This document shows, one piece after another, positions 1 to 8,605 of a stretch of 64,000 nt of DNA. Location: contig JADCLS010000018.1 of NCBI GenBank assembly GCA_026702845.1, positions 65,494-129,493 on the forward strand, written 5' to 3'. The notes beneath the pieces were generated by a model. The model searched no databases. It was not told the DNA's origin and worked only from the letters and a program-made list of their open reading frames with translations. The stretch comes from Candidatus Heimdallarchaeota archaeon (GTDB lineage: Archaea > Asgardarchaeota > Heimdallarchaeia > Heimdallarchaeales > Kariarchaeaceae). A program made the translations under genes and the position numbers. Position 1 is the stretch's first letter, and every line of letters starts with the position of its first letter.

Positions 1-2
1 TA

Positions 3-146
3 TGGCAGATTCAAAGAACAAAAGGTAATGACATCGACCTGCTTATGAAGGGTTTTACTAGGATGACATTGGGTTTTAAGCTGATAGTTGCTGGATTTGG
101 TGTACTTTTAATCATCAATGTGATTGAATTATTTGGAGGTAACTGA
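3..146 (+). CDS. C-terminal end of a membrane protein (5' end outside window)
   Basis: An open frame enters from the left edge and ends at TGA 144-146. The visible 47 residues contain a basic stretch followed by one hydrophobic helix (LIVAGFGVLLIINVIEL), so this is the end of a membrane protein. The stop lies one base before the ATG of the next gene, and the GGAGGT at 135-140 that probably serves that next gene lies inside this coding tail. This suggests translational coupling in one operon. Too little is visible to assign a family. Confidence 0.6.
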   Translation, partial: WQIQRTKGNDIDLLMKGFTRMTLGFKLIVAGFGVLLIINVIELFGGN

Positions 147-147
147 T

Positions 148-483
148 ATGCCAGAATATGAATTCAATAATGAGGAAAATGCAATATTTAAATCAGCAAC
201 AGACTGGATGTCTCGTGCTGCAGGGGTGGCTTTCTTCAACGGAATAATCCTCCTATTGATCTCTGCTCTAGGTGAGGATATTCCACGCACAATCTATGCG
301 GTATCCTTCTGTTTTCAAGCCCTTGTGTTCTACGTTCCCATGGATAATCTATTCAATATTGTAAAAACCGAGGGTCAAGATATCAAGGAATTAATTAAAG
401 CAATGAAAGAATTGAGGATAGGGTGGTCTGTTTACGTGTTACTGCAACTAATCGGCCTTATAGCTCTAATCATCAGTTACTAG
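148..483 (+). CDS. small 3-TM membrane protein
   Basis: This encodes a 111-residue protein with an acidic N-terminus and three predicted membrane helices (about residues 25-45, 49-66 and 92-110). A short charged loop with a KELIKAMKEL segment lies between helices 2 and 3. I chose ATG 148 over the upstream TTG 124 because a strong ribosome-binding site, GGAGGT (135-140), sits 7 nt before it and because 124 would overlap the preceding gene. The gene follows the stop of the preceding membrane gene directly, so the two are probably co-transcribed and may form one complex. No family was recognised. Confidence 0.7.
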   Translation: MPEYEFNNEENAIFKSATDWMSRAAGVAFFNGIILLLISALGEDIPRTIYAVSFCFQALVFYVPMDNLFNIVKTEGQDIKELIKAMKELRIGWSVYVLLQLIGLIALIISY

Positions 484-538
484 TACTTGAAATATTAACG
501 AATATCTCTATGATTATCGAATTTGGATAAACTTCAAT

Positions 539-706
539 TTACTCGGTACCATCGCCCCATTTGTGGGCACAATCTTTGCATTCATACAATTGGTGATAGC
601 GTGGGATCATTCCTGCATATCCTGCTGGTGGTCGGGTTTTATCATCAGACGAAATTACTCTTTTTGCCGGTGCATCGCACTTAGGACAACGATTTTCTGT
701 ACTCAT
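539..706 (-). CDS. 55-aa zinc-ribbon protein
   Basis: The reverse strand encodes MSTENRCPKC... ending ...YECKDCAHKWGDGTE. CPKC (residues 7-10) and CKDC (43-46) give a CxxC-x32-CxxC zinc ribbon. The second knuckle, in the form YECKDCAHKW, resembles the C-terminal knuckle of TFIIS and RNA-polymerase subunit M zinc ribbons (Y.C..C.H.W). The protein is only this domain, with a Pro/Gly-rich linker (PPAGYAGMIPRY) between knuckles. It is convergent with the 3-TM gene and stands alone. A role in nucleic-acid or polymerase binding is inferred from the fold only. Confidence 0.72.
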   Translation of the reverse strand: MSTENRCPKCDAPAKRVISSDDKTRPPAGYAGMIPRYHQLYECKDCAHKWGDGTE

Positions 707-826
707 GATAGTAATTATTCAAACATACCGTTTAAAGTTTTTGCAGAATGTTTTTTGCTTTGCTAAAAGTCATGAATTTAAGGATGAAATTATCACTAAG
801 TATTATATCTGTCTAATAATGAATTC

Positions 827-3800
827 TTAGATATATCTTCGTCTATAAACTATGAAAGAGAACAAAATTATCATCATGAAACCTAGCTCAAAACCAGGAA
901 CTGGAAGATCTGGAGAAACAGGATCATCTGTAACACCCTCTGTGGTAGTTGAAACAATAGATGTAGTATTTTCATACCTAACACTGAATTCCTTTGAATC
1001 TCCAAAAATATCCTGCATCCCGGAAATTGAAACCCGAACTCTATATTTACCAAAGTTCTCTCCATTTATGGTGAGAATGGGGATGCTGACACTGGACTTA
1101 CCTGTATTAGCTACTCCACTAACCAGTTCAATAATCCTACCATTACTATCCAGCAAGCTAAGATCGACCTTTGAATCATCATTGGCCCTATCAGATGGTG
1201 ACCATGATAGTTCAAGAGTATTTCCAACTGAGATGGTGAATTCCTGGTTAATATCTACGTAAATACTGTCTTCACCTACAATAGTAAACAGAGGAGAGAC
1301 TGCTGGATCCGTATTAGGATGCATAATTCTCATAAAATATGTCCCGGGCTTGACATTCCATGGTGTCCAGGTAATGGAGCGAGTTTCAATTCGATCCGGG
1401 GGGACTACAAAAACATCAGAACCCAATTCTTCAACCAGCTCAAGAGTAATACCATCCATGTCAGGGAAGAAGGATTGTTCAAAGATGAAGGACATCTCCT
1501 GGTATATCAAATAGAGATCAGGTCTTGATGAATCTATGGTTCCTGGCTCAAGATCAACAACCCTAGAGGTGAACTCCAGCCCAGATAGACTAATAGTTGT
1601 ATTTAGAGACAAATACTCAATTGAAATATTCATTCCATTCAACACCTCCCTGGCCTTGTTTACCTGGTCCTTGACAGGAGTATCACTGAAATCAAATATG
1701 ATGGCGAATTTACCTACTTTGGAGAAATCACTCGTATTCCTAGAATAAGGAGGGTCTCTTACACCGTCTCTTGTAATTATTTTTATCTTGATATCATCAG
1801 CAGTTCCCTGATTTTTGAATACTATAGGGCCAATTCTTAGATTTAATCGCACCTTACCATTCTGAATGGCATGAATTGTATCAGATGACTCATCTGACTG
1901 AATAAAACGAGAAGATTCGATTGTCAAACCTGTTTGTGAAGAACCATCTAATTGCATGTATTGCTGTCTAAGTATTCGACCATCAGGTAATACATCAACT
2001 CTTCTTAACACTTCATTATTCAGGAGAAATACTATTCTCACATATCCATCCATCTGTCTAATGAATTGAATATTTCCGTAAATACGTTCCAGTCTATCAT
2101 CTAGTGAATTACCATATATCCCTTCTTCTTCCAATAATCGAGAAAATCTTCTTTCAGAACCAGTTCCACTAATTACTGCTGATGGAAGGAAAAATGAATT
2201 GAATATCCTGTTGAGATCAATATCAGTAGGACGACCATCAATGAGTACTTCAGTTCTTGATAACTCTGAAGTACAGGTTGTATCACATAATGGGTCTGTT
2301 GGGGCAGCTTCCTCATCTAGAGATAATGGCATCAGATGAGTAGTTGAACAGGTAGTATACACTTCTCCTCTGAAATAGCAGCTTGAGAACCTTTTTTCTT
2401 TAGAGAAGACGAAGGAAATAGTTGATCCTGCTTGAAATTCATATATTGCCTCATTATCTAGCATAACGCCACCTGTGGCAACAGTACCCTCATAATATCC
2501 AGATTTCACACCCCAGACCAATTGTAATGGTTTATCAAAGATATCAAGATTGTCACCAAAGCTAAGAAAAGGTTCCTCAGTAAATGTATCAGGATCAGAT
2601 CTCAATGAAACCCTGAAAGAAGGATCTAATGTATGTGCATCATCAAAGGTCCAATCACCAATCAACTGGTCAACATTGATATTTGCTCCACCAAATCCAG
2701 GGAGCGCAAAGCATTTTCCAAATTGACATACACCCCTTCCAGTTGCATTAGAACTTTGTTTTGCTGTAATGCTGATATCTTGTAATTCCAGGCTGGGATC
2801 ATCTATACTAAATCTTAGTGCGAGTATCCCATTTCTGGTGTACTGTGGACTTTGATCGACCCAGAAATCAAAATGCCCGGTAGCATCACTCCAACGGGGA
2901 GAGGGAAGCAGCATTTCTTTATCTGGATTATCCGTGCTGAAAATGATAAAAGATCGAAGTTTTCTATTTAGGCTAACAGCTGAATCATCAGGGAAATATT
3001 GACTTGCAACAAAATCAAATCTTACTTTTCCTTCTACCGCACAACCCTCAATGCAGACTGGAACTCGTTCATGATCATAAATAGCAACTATCTGTATAGT
3101 ATCATCATTAATGGTGGGATCAACCACATTAGCCAGTAATGGTGTAGATTTATCTATTCGCTTAACAAAATTCCTAACCTTGGGTACAGTTGATTCATAG
3201 GATATATCAAAGAAGCTATCAACATTGAATGTCTGTGTCTTGTTTGACTCGTCAGGACTGATACCTTGTGCTTCGTTGACATCTACCATAGAGATGGATA
3301 GTACTTTCTCATTCAGCTGTCTGGGTGTGATTCCTGGGAATGTATTTCTGTAATCCCAGTTATATACCACACGTGATCCCCTGAGAATACCCTTAATGAT
3401 TCCTCCCTCATCTCCACCATAGTCTCCTGCAACATCACTACATACACTGTCAGCAATTGTCACCGAAGTTCCATCATCAAGATTGGCAACAAGTAAGGGT
3501 GAACATTTATCGAGGTATTTAGTATTTAGACCTCTGAATTGGATTGTACTGGGGTAGATACCATTGATTGGCCCTGTTGCTGGTGGGATATCCAACTGAT
3601 AGGCTATATCAAAGAATGAATCCACTTGGAAGTCTCCTAAGAATGGGTGAATTATCACATCATCTGGATCATCTTTCAAGAAGATCTTGAATGAAATATC
3701 TCTACTATTCAGATCATCAGTGCTTAGACCTGGATAGAGATCCTCGGGTTCAAATCCTGCATCATACCATATCCAATCAGGTGTGCCATTATGTGGTACA

Positions 3801-4924
3801 ATTCCAATTCTAAGGAAGGAGGTATCACATCGCTCCACCGGTTCTTCAAGCTCTACATTGTAAATAACACATAGTTCGGTTTGACCAGGAACAACATTAA
3901 TTTGCGGTTTAAATCCTCCTCTAATTGATGGCGTTGGTCCAAATGTAGCATTAACTCCCCAGTGACCTGAGACACTAGCATAATCGATTCTATAATCAAT
4001 ATCAAAGAAACTATCCACCTGGAAGCTACCACCTGGAATGTAAGGTGCAGCCAGGCCTTGTGCCCCTCTGTAGGTATCAGATTTTCTCTGAAATTGTTCC
4101 TTGGCACGTGTTGCCGATATTGATGCAGAATTTCCAGAAGTTACATCCTCAAAGGTTATCATTGCGAGTTTATCAGCAATCATATCCAGTGGAGTTCCGG
4201 GAAATACTTTCGTGGGATCAAAACTAAACGTGAATGCAGATCCTGCATTACCGCAACTTCCAGGTTCACATAGATAATATTCAAGACCTGCATCGTCTGT
4301 GGCAAAAATTCTCACATTTTCAAATCTCACCTCAAAATCAACAATCACTGATTTTAGGGTAATATTAGGTGACGGATCTTCAGGATTGTATTTCTCAACC
4401 ATAATATCAAAAAACTGATTGGGGTAGCTACGAAGGAATTGATGATCCCCAGTCAGAGCAAACACTTCTGGATTACTACTATCGTATATCTTTAGTCCCT
4501 CATACAGGGGATTGAACTGCAAGGGAGACATTTCCTCATAGAGTGGATTGATTTCATCCAGGATCTTTGTACTTGATTTATCCAGATATTTAACCCGGAA
4601 CTCATAGTAGCCCTCCCCGGTATCTACATCTGCACAGGTATCACTGCACACATTTATACTTGAGCCATCAGATAGTACTGCATCGATCTTGATCAGAGCT
4701 GGATCAACCCCTTGTGTCATGAAAGTTATAGGAATGAAATGATCCATAGCCTGACGATACTCAGAACCATCGAATAAGATTTTTATTTCTGGATTTATAG
4801 TAACTTCTCCTTTAATCTCCTCTACCTCAGAAATTTCACTAGCTAGTGAAGCATATGAACTGGAAACAAGTAGAAGAATAAAAGGAATTAATAATAATTG
4901 AGTTTTAATTATTCGTGATGTCAT
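827..4924 (-). CDS. large secreted cell-surface protein with C-terminal membrane anchor
   Basis: This 1365-residue protein starts with a signal peptide (hydrophobic LLLIPFILLLVSSSYAS). It ends with a Thr/Asp/Pro-rich linker, a PVPGFELGF motif, a hydrophobic helix and RRR. That order (motif, helix, basic tail) is the tripartite form of archaeal sorting signals such as PGF-CTERM, though the match to a specific sortase class is unproven. The body is beta-rich, with recurring QVDSFFDI-type motifs roughly every 130-160 residues (near residues 304, 430 and 568) and short cysteine pairs (CSDTC, CEPGSC, CIEGC, CQFGKC, CDTTC) that could form local disulfides. The function is unknown. It is probably extracellular and lattice- or adhesin-like. 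Confidence 0.8.
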   Translation of the reverse strand: MTSRIIKTQLLLIPFILLLVSSSYASLASEISEVEEIKGEVTINPEIKILFDGSEYRQAMDHFIPITFMTQGVDPALIKIDAVLSDGSSINVCSDTCADVDTGEGYYEFRVKYLDKSSTKILDEINPLYEEMSPLQFNPLYEGLKIYDSSNPEVFALTGDHQFLRSYPNQFFDIMVEKYNPEDPSPNITLKSVIVDFEVRFENVRIFATDDAGLEYYLCEPGSCGNAGSAFTFSFDPTKVFPGTPLDMIADKLAMITFEDVTSGNSASISATRAKEQFQRKSDTYRGAQGLAAPYIPGGSFQVDSFFDIDYRIDYASVSGHWGVNATFGPTPSIRGGFKPQINVVPGQTELCVIYNVELEEPVERCDTSFLRIGIVPHNGTPDWIWYDAGFEPEDLYPGLSTDDLNSRDISFKIFLKDDPDDVIIHPFLGDFQVDSFFDIAYQLDIPPATGPINGIYPSTIQFRGLNTKYLDKCSPLLVANLDDGTSVTIADSVCSDVAGDYGGDEGGIIKGILRGSRVVYNWDYRNTFPGITPRQLNEKVLSISMVDVNEAQGISPDESNKTQTFNVDSFFDISYESTVPKVRNFVKRIDKSTPLLANVVDPTINDDTIQIVAIYDHERVPVCIEGCAVEGKVRFDFVASQYFPDDSAVSLNRKLRSFIIFSTDNPDKEMLLPSPRWSDATGHFDFWVDQSPQYTRNGILALRFSIDDPSLELQDISITAKQSSNATGRGVCQFGKCFALPGFGGANINVDQLIGDWTFDDAHTLDPSFRVSLRSDPDTFTEEPFLSFGDNLDIFDKPLQLVWGVKSGYYEGTVATGGVMLDNEAIYEFQAGSTISFVFSKEKRFSSCYFRGEVYTTCSTTHLMPLSLDEEAAPTDPLCDTTCTSELSRTEVLIDGRPTDIDLNRIFNSFFLPSAVISGTGSERRFSRLLEEEGIYGNSLDDRLERIYGNIQFIRQMDGYVRIVFLLNNEVLRRVDVLPDGRILRQQYMQLDGSSQTGLTIESSRFIQSDESSDTIHAIQNGKVRLNLRIGPIVFKNQGTADDIKIKIITRDGVRDPPYSRNTSDFSKVGKFAIIFDFSDTPVKDQVNKAREVLNGMNISIEYLSLNTTISLSGLEFTSRVVDLEPGTIDSSRPDLYLIYQEMSFIFEQSFFPDMDGITLELVEELGSDVFVVPPDRIETRSITWTPWNVKPGTYFMRIMHPNTDPAVSPLFTIVGEDSIYVDINQEFTISVGNTLELSWSPSDRANDDSKVDLSLLDSNGRIIELVSGVANTGKSSVSIPILTINGENFGKYRVRVSISGMQDIFGDSKEFSVRYENTTSIVSTTTEGVTDDPVSPDLPVPGFELGFMMIILFSFIVYRRRYI

Positions 4925-4950
4925 TCGACATATCGAAATGTTTTCCTTCC

Positions 4951-4963
4951 TATTTAAATATAG
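4951..4963 (-). promoter_or_regulatory. TATA-like box for the 1365-aa surface protein gene
   Basis: Read on the minus strand this is CTATATTTAAATA, centred about 33 nt before the ATG at 4924. It predicts transcription starting about 7 nt upstream of the start codon. An inverted repeat TTCGA-CATA-TCGAA (4924-4937) lies between the box and the start codon and could bind a regulator. Confidence 0.5.
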
Positions 4964-5112
4964 ACAAATTCGAGAAAGATACTTTCCCCAATCTCATCAA
5001 ATTATGCACTATGGAACCATTAAACTATAAAATAATGATTACTAAAAACAAGTAACCTGAAGTATATGAAGAAAGAGGGGTTCCTAAAAGTATGAAAAAT
5101 TTAAATTCAAGT

Positions 5113-6315
5113 TTAGTCACTCAATTTCAGTGATGATAATACATCATCTATCATCCATTTTCGGTTTACTTTCCAAGATTTGTTTTCATCATCGAAATTC
5201 TCATGCCAGAGATAATAAATAAACGATTGTCTGGCCATAAAGTATACTTCAAGATCCTCAAAAAAATTATTTAGCTTGTCTATTAAAGCAAGTAACTCTA
5301 TGGGTGGAATGTTTATCCAGATCATAAATGTATTCTCTGAATAGTAGAGAGCTGAATCAAAAGGAAGAATATCATTTTTAAATGCAAATAACAAATTTCC
5401 CAACATTTTCTCATCAGCTTTCCCAATAAATAGTGCTTGATTGAATACACCAAATTCTTCTCTATTGTAAAGTAATCTATACCCGGTAATGATTTCATTC
5501 TCTTCTATCTGTTTTAACTTGCGAGAGAATGATTGTTTTGATTTGGGAAAATCTTCAATTACTGTTTCATATTCCTTATATATTTTGTTTCTAGGTTTTT
5601 CACCTTGTTTTGGACCTAAAATATCCTTCATAATTCGCAACTGGCTTCTCCTACTGTTTCTCGCCATTTCTCGAATAATTATGATATCAGCCATATTTAG
5701 CTGATAGAGAATACTAGTGTCTCTCAAACTAGCTAAATCTATATACTCATCTGAATGATCAGAAAAAAATACATCTTCAAGAGAATTTGCGTTGAATCTC
5801 CAGGAATTAGATTCAACATCAAATTTCTTTAAACTGATATTATTGGAGAATACATTGAATCCAGTTTCCAAATCTCGATACTTCTCGATTATCCCTTTAC
5901 TTTTTAAAATGTCAAATAATTCAATAAGCAAAGTATATGCAGAATCATTTTCAGGTAATCTAAAACGTAAGAAAATTCCATTTGAAGACCCGAATACTCG
6001 ATTACTATAGGATGTATAAGGATGAATAAAGCATAACTTTTCTATAATAGAGATATTATCATCCCAACTAGGTGTTCTTGAAGCGTATACTATGAAAGAA
6101 TGAATTACTAATCCTAATTTCTGGTGATTTAGTTGTGCAGCTGAACCGATAATAATATTCTCCTCTTCCAATCGCTTTATTCGACGATTAATTGTAGAAA
6201 TTGCGAGAGAACTTTGCAACCTTTGATTTATTTCATCTGTTATTATTTTTTCGGATGCATTAGGTTGTTCCATTAATGATAGTACTAATGGTACATCCTT
6301 ATTTTTAATTGGCAT
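5113..6315 (-). CDS. tandem Lrp/AsnC-like double winged-helix regulator
   Basis: This 400-residue cytoplasmic protein looks like two Lrp/AsnC-type units fused head to tail. Unit 1 has a winged helix at about residues 1-60 (AISTINRRIKRLEEENII) followed by an alpha/beta region to about 165. Unit 2 has a second HTH at about 205-285 (KQSFSRKLKQIEENEIITG) followed by an alpha/beta region to about 370. In both units a recognition helix leads into an 'xRRLKxLEExxII' pattern typical of AsnC/Lrp. Normal Lrp proteins are about 150 aa with one HTH, so the doubled form is unusual. It lies 60 bp downstream of a secreted-protein gene on the same strand. No ligand can be assigned. Confidence 0.68.
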   Translation of the reverse strand: MPIKNKDVPLVLSLMEQPNASEKIITDEINQRLQSSLAISTINRRIKRLEEENIIIGSAAQLNHQKLGLVIHSFIVYASRTPSWDDNISIIEKLCFIHPYTSYSNRVFGSSNGIFLRFRLPENDSAYTLLIELFDILKSKGIIEKYRDLETGFNVFSNNISLKKFDVESNSWRFNANSLEDVFFSDHSDEYIDLASLRDTSILYQLNMADIIIIREMARNSRRSQLRIMKDILGPKQGEKPRNKIYKEYETVIEDFPKSKQSFSRKLKQIEENEIITGYRLLYNREEFGVFNQALFIGKADEKMLGNLLFAFKNDILPFDSALYYSENTFMIWINIPPIELLALIDKLNNFFEDLEVYFMARQSFIYYLWHENFDDENKSWKVNRKWMIDDVLSSLKLSD

Positions 6316-6375
6316 CCAATTTCAAAATCCTTAGCGTTTATTTAGGTCTTACGGTTCAGATGAAATCACCTGATT

Positions 6376-6861
6376 TCAAAGCACATAATCCCTTGCAGAT
6401 GGATCCCCACCTCCCGTTCCAGGAGGATCGAAAATCAAGGTATCCATGTAAGAAAATTCCTCACCTTGGGCAAAACCTACTGCATTTGCCTCATACCAGC
6501 CTAATTCTGTGGCTGTATTGTATAAGTCATATCCTAATGTAATATAACCTGTTAAAGTTGTTTTCTTAAAAGTATAATCGAATTTAAACCAATGTTCCAT
6601 TCCACTTGGTAAAGTCACTCCAATAAATACTTCAACATCTGTATATACATATTGATTTGTTAGGGTGAGATCAATTTCGATGAAAATATCATCCTCATAG
6701 CCATCTAAGTCCAAATCAGCATAATATGCGTCCCAAATATAGATATCTACTGAAAAATTCGGAACCGTTCTATAAAAACTGAAATATGCTGATGTTGGAA
6801 TTAAGGAAAACAATAATAGTGAAAATAAGCCAACTAGCATAAGGTTATTTTTCTTATTCAT
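6376..6861 (-). CDS. small secreted beta-rich protein
   Basis: This encodes 161 residues. An N-terminal signal peptide (LMLVGLFSLLLFSLIPTSA, residues 7-25) is followed by a soluble domain with many aromatic beta strands and an acidic cluster (DLDLDGYEDD) that may bind calcium. The C-terminus is Gly/Pro-rich (PPGTGGGD) and has no anchor. A TATA-like box (6883-6892, minus strand) lies about 26 nt before the ATG, so the transcript is probably leaderless. It is the upstream neighbour of the double winged-helix gene and probably shares its transcript. The fold resembles secreted archaeal Ig-like domains, but no family is recognised. Confidence 0.68.
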   Translation of the reverse strand: MNKKNNLMLVGLFSLLLFSLIPTSAYFSFYRTVPNFSVDIYIWDAYYADLDLDGYEDDIFIEIDLTLTNQYVYTDVEVFIGVTLPSGMEHWFKFDYTFKKTTLTGYITLGYDLYNTATELGWYEANAVGFAQGEEFSYMDTLIFDPPGTGGGDPSARDYVL

Positions 6862-7195
6862 ATCCTCCGAATATTTTTTTTTACTTTTAAAGGTTGACGT
6901 GATCCATCATATTCTCAAAAAATAGAAACTGTAATCACAGGCTCTCGAGTTCTGTTAAATAATCGAAATCAATCATGCGAAATTCCGCTGATGAATTTAC
7001 TAGAATTACGGATTTCGAAAATATATGAGCGGTATTTGCACAAAGACAAAAAAAATGCAAAAATGTATAATTCAATCATTCAAAGTCTCTACTATTAAAT
7101 CTAAGTGTCCCAAAGAATATAGCAATACTATACGGTTGGATATTTATTGGTAATGAGGTTTAAATTAGTCGGTTTCAGTTTACAGTATCGTGACA
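6862..7195. promoter_or_regulatory. divergent intergenic region with two TATA-like boxes
   Basis: This 334-bp gap separates two divergent genes. On the minus strand a CTTTTAAAGT-like box at about 6883-6892 serves the small secreted protein. On the plus strand GTTTAAAT at about 7158-7165 lies 26-32 nt before the GTG/ATG choices of the TPR gene. I see no other coding or RNA signal in the gap. Confidence 0.4.
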
Positions 7196-8485
7196 ATGGA
7201 TAGATTGAAGCGAGATTTAGATATCAAATCCTCAACCATCAAGGAATTGTATTCAAAAAGAGAATTTGATAAAATTGAACATTTAATCTACCAATTCTAT
7301 ATAGAATACGATAAGCTTAATTCTGAAAAGTATTCTGAAGATGAGCGAAAATATATATTAGCCCGTGTATTTCTTTTAAAAGGCCATTACACAGCCCCTA
7401 ATACAGAAACCAAGATAGGTTACTTCAAAGAATCTGCAGTGATATTTGAAGAAATAGGAAACAAGGTTGAAATGGCTGAGACACTCAATTCACTTGCCCT
7501 AGAGTATTCTAGTCTTGGACTTCAGGAAGATGCTGAATTAACCTTTCAGAAGTCCTTAGATGTATACGAGGAAATAGGGGAAGTAGAGGCACTGGTAGCA
7601 ACAAATCTTATGCTTTCAGATCTGTATATGAATGCAGGTGAGATCCATAAGGCAAAAGTACATGCTGCAAATAGTCTCAAATTGTCTGATGAACCCAATC
7701 TTAATGCAATTGGGTATATGGCACAAGCAGAGCTGGAATTAAACTCACAAAACCTAATTTTGGCAAGAAAATACTATAATAATTTATATACAATAGCCGA
7801 CAAAGTAGATGAGGAGGCCTCACAAGTACTTTTTAAATGTGAGGCATTGTTTAAAACCCTCGAGATTGATATCAGTGAGAATAAGGGTTATGCAGAATAT
7901 GAGAGAATTACAAATGAAATTGAATTTATATCCAAACAGCATCCTAATGACTATACAGATTGTTTGGTGAAATTATCAAAAGCAATCAGCTTGAGAAAAC
8001 ATGATGATGAGGATCAAATTAAAGAGGGAAAGGAGATACTGGCATCGTTATTGAGAGATACTAATTATTTAGAAGCTTATAACAATCACAAAATGTATGC
8101 TATCAAATTGCTAGTAGAGTATTTACTTGATGAGTTCAAACGAACACAAGAGCTCTCCCTCTTTAATCAAATCCTTACAAATCTCAGGATTCTAAAAGAT
8201 ACAGATTCCATGATTATCATCATCAAAATAGAATTTCTACTCTTTAAATGTCATCTAGTACTGGGTAATAGCAAGGTTGCTAGAAAGATACTAGAAAATA
8301 TTACATTATTAGTTGAGGAGACAAGACATCAGCTAATTATTGATGAGTTTATAGAATTAATAGGGGTGTTGAAGGATTTTGAGAGCAAAGGAGAGTTAAG
8401 CAAAGATAAACCCTCTGTTATTGAGAGAATGGATGAAATCAAACTTCAAGAGTATCTAAATACAGTACGATTATATAATTACTAA
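7196..8485 (+). CDS. TPR-repeat protein
   Basis: This encodes a soluble 429-residue all-helical protein without a signal peptide. Tetratricopeptide-like helix pairs are clear between about residues 95 and 200 (AETLNSLALEYSSLG, LVATNLMLSDLYMNAGE, LARKYYNNLYTIAD) with the usual A/G/Y positions. Further helical repeats of weaker register fill the rest. ATG 7196 is preferred over GTG 7190, and a TTTAAAT box about 30 nt upstream predicts a start between the two. TPR proteins act as scaffolds. The next gene, 120 bp downstream on the same strand, is a membrane-anchored helical protein and may be a partner, but that is only positional. Confidence 0.7.
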   Translation: MDRLKRDLDIKSSTIKELYSKREFDKIEHLIYQFYIEYDKLNSEKYSEDERKYILARVFLLKGHYTAPNTETKIGYFKESAVIFEEIGNKVEMAETLNSLALEYSSLGLQEDAELTFQKSLDVYEEIGEVEALVATNLMLSDLYMNAGEIHKAKVHAANSLKLSDEPNLNAIGYMAQAELELNSQNLILARKYYNNLYTIADKVDEEASQVLFKCEALFKTLEIDISENKGYAEYERITNEIEFISKQHPNDYTDCLVKLSKAISLRKHDDEDQIKEGKEILASLLRDTNYLEAYNNHKMYAIKLLVEYLLDEFKRTQELSLFNQILTNLRILKDTDSMIIIIKIEFLLFKCHLVLGNSKVARKILENITLLVEETRHQLIIDEFIELIGVLKDFESKGELSKDKPSVIERMDEIKLQEYLNTVRLYNY

Positions 8486-8605
8486 TCATTAATTACTTGA
8501 TTGATTTTTCAAGTTTATTTTATACGAGAATGTCTCTAGTTGATAATCAATTAATTTTTCAATTGACACAACAAATAAGTAGAACATGGAATTTTATGGT
8601 GTAGA

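Noticed and set aside
563..766. 67-codon plus-strand frame
   Set aside because: It overlaps the zinc-ribbon gene on the other strand, which has clear CxxC motifs. The plus frame is Cys/Trp-rich nonsense.
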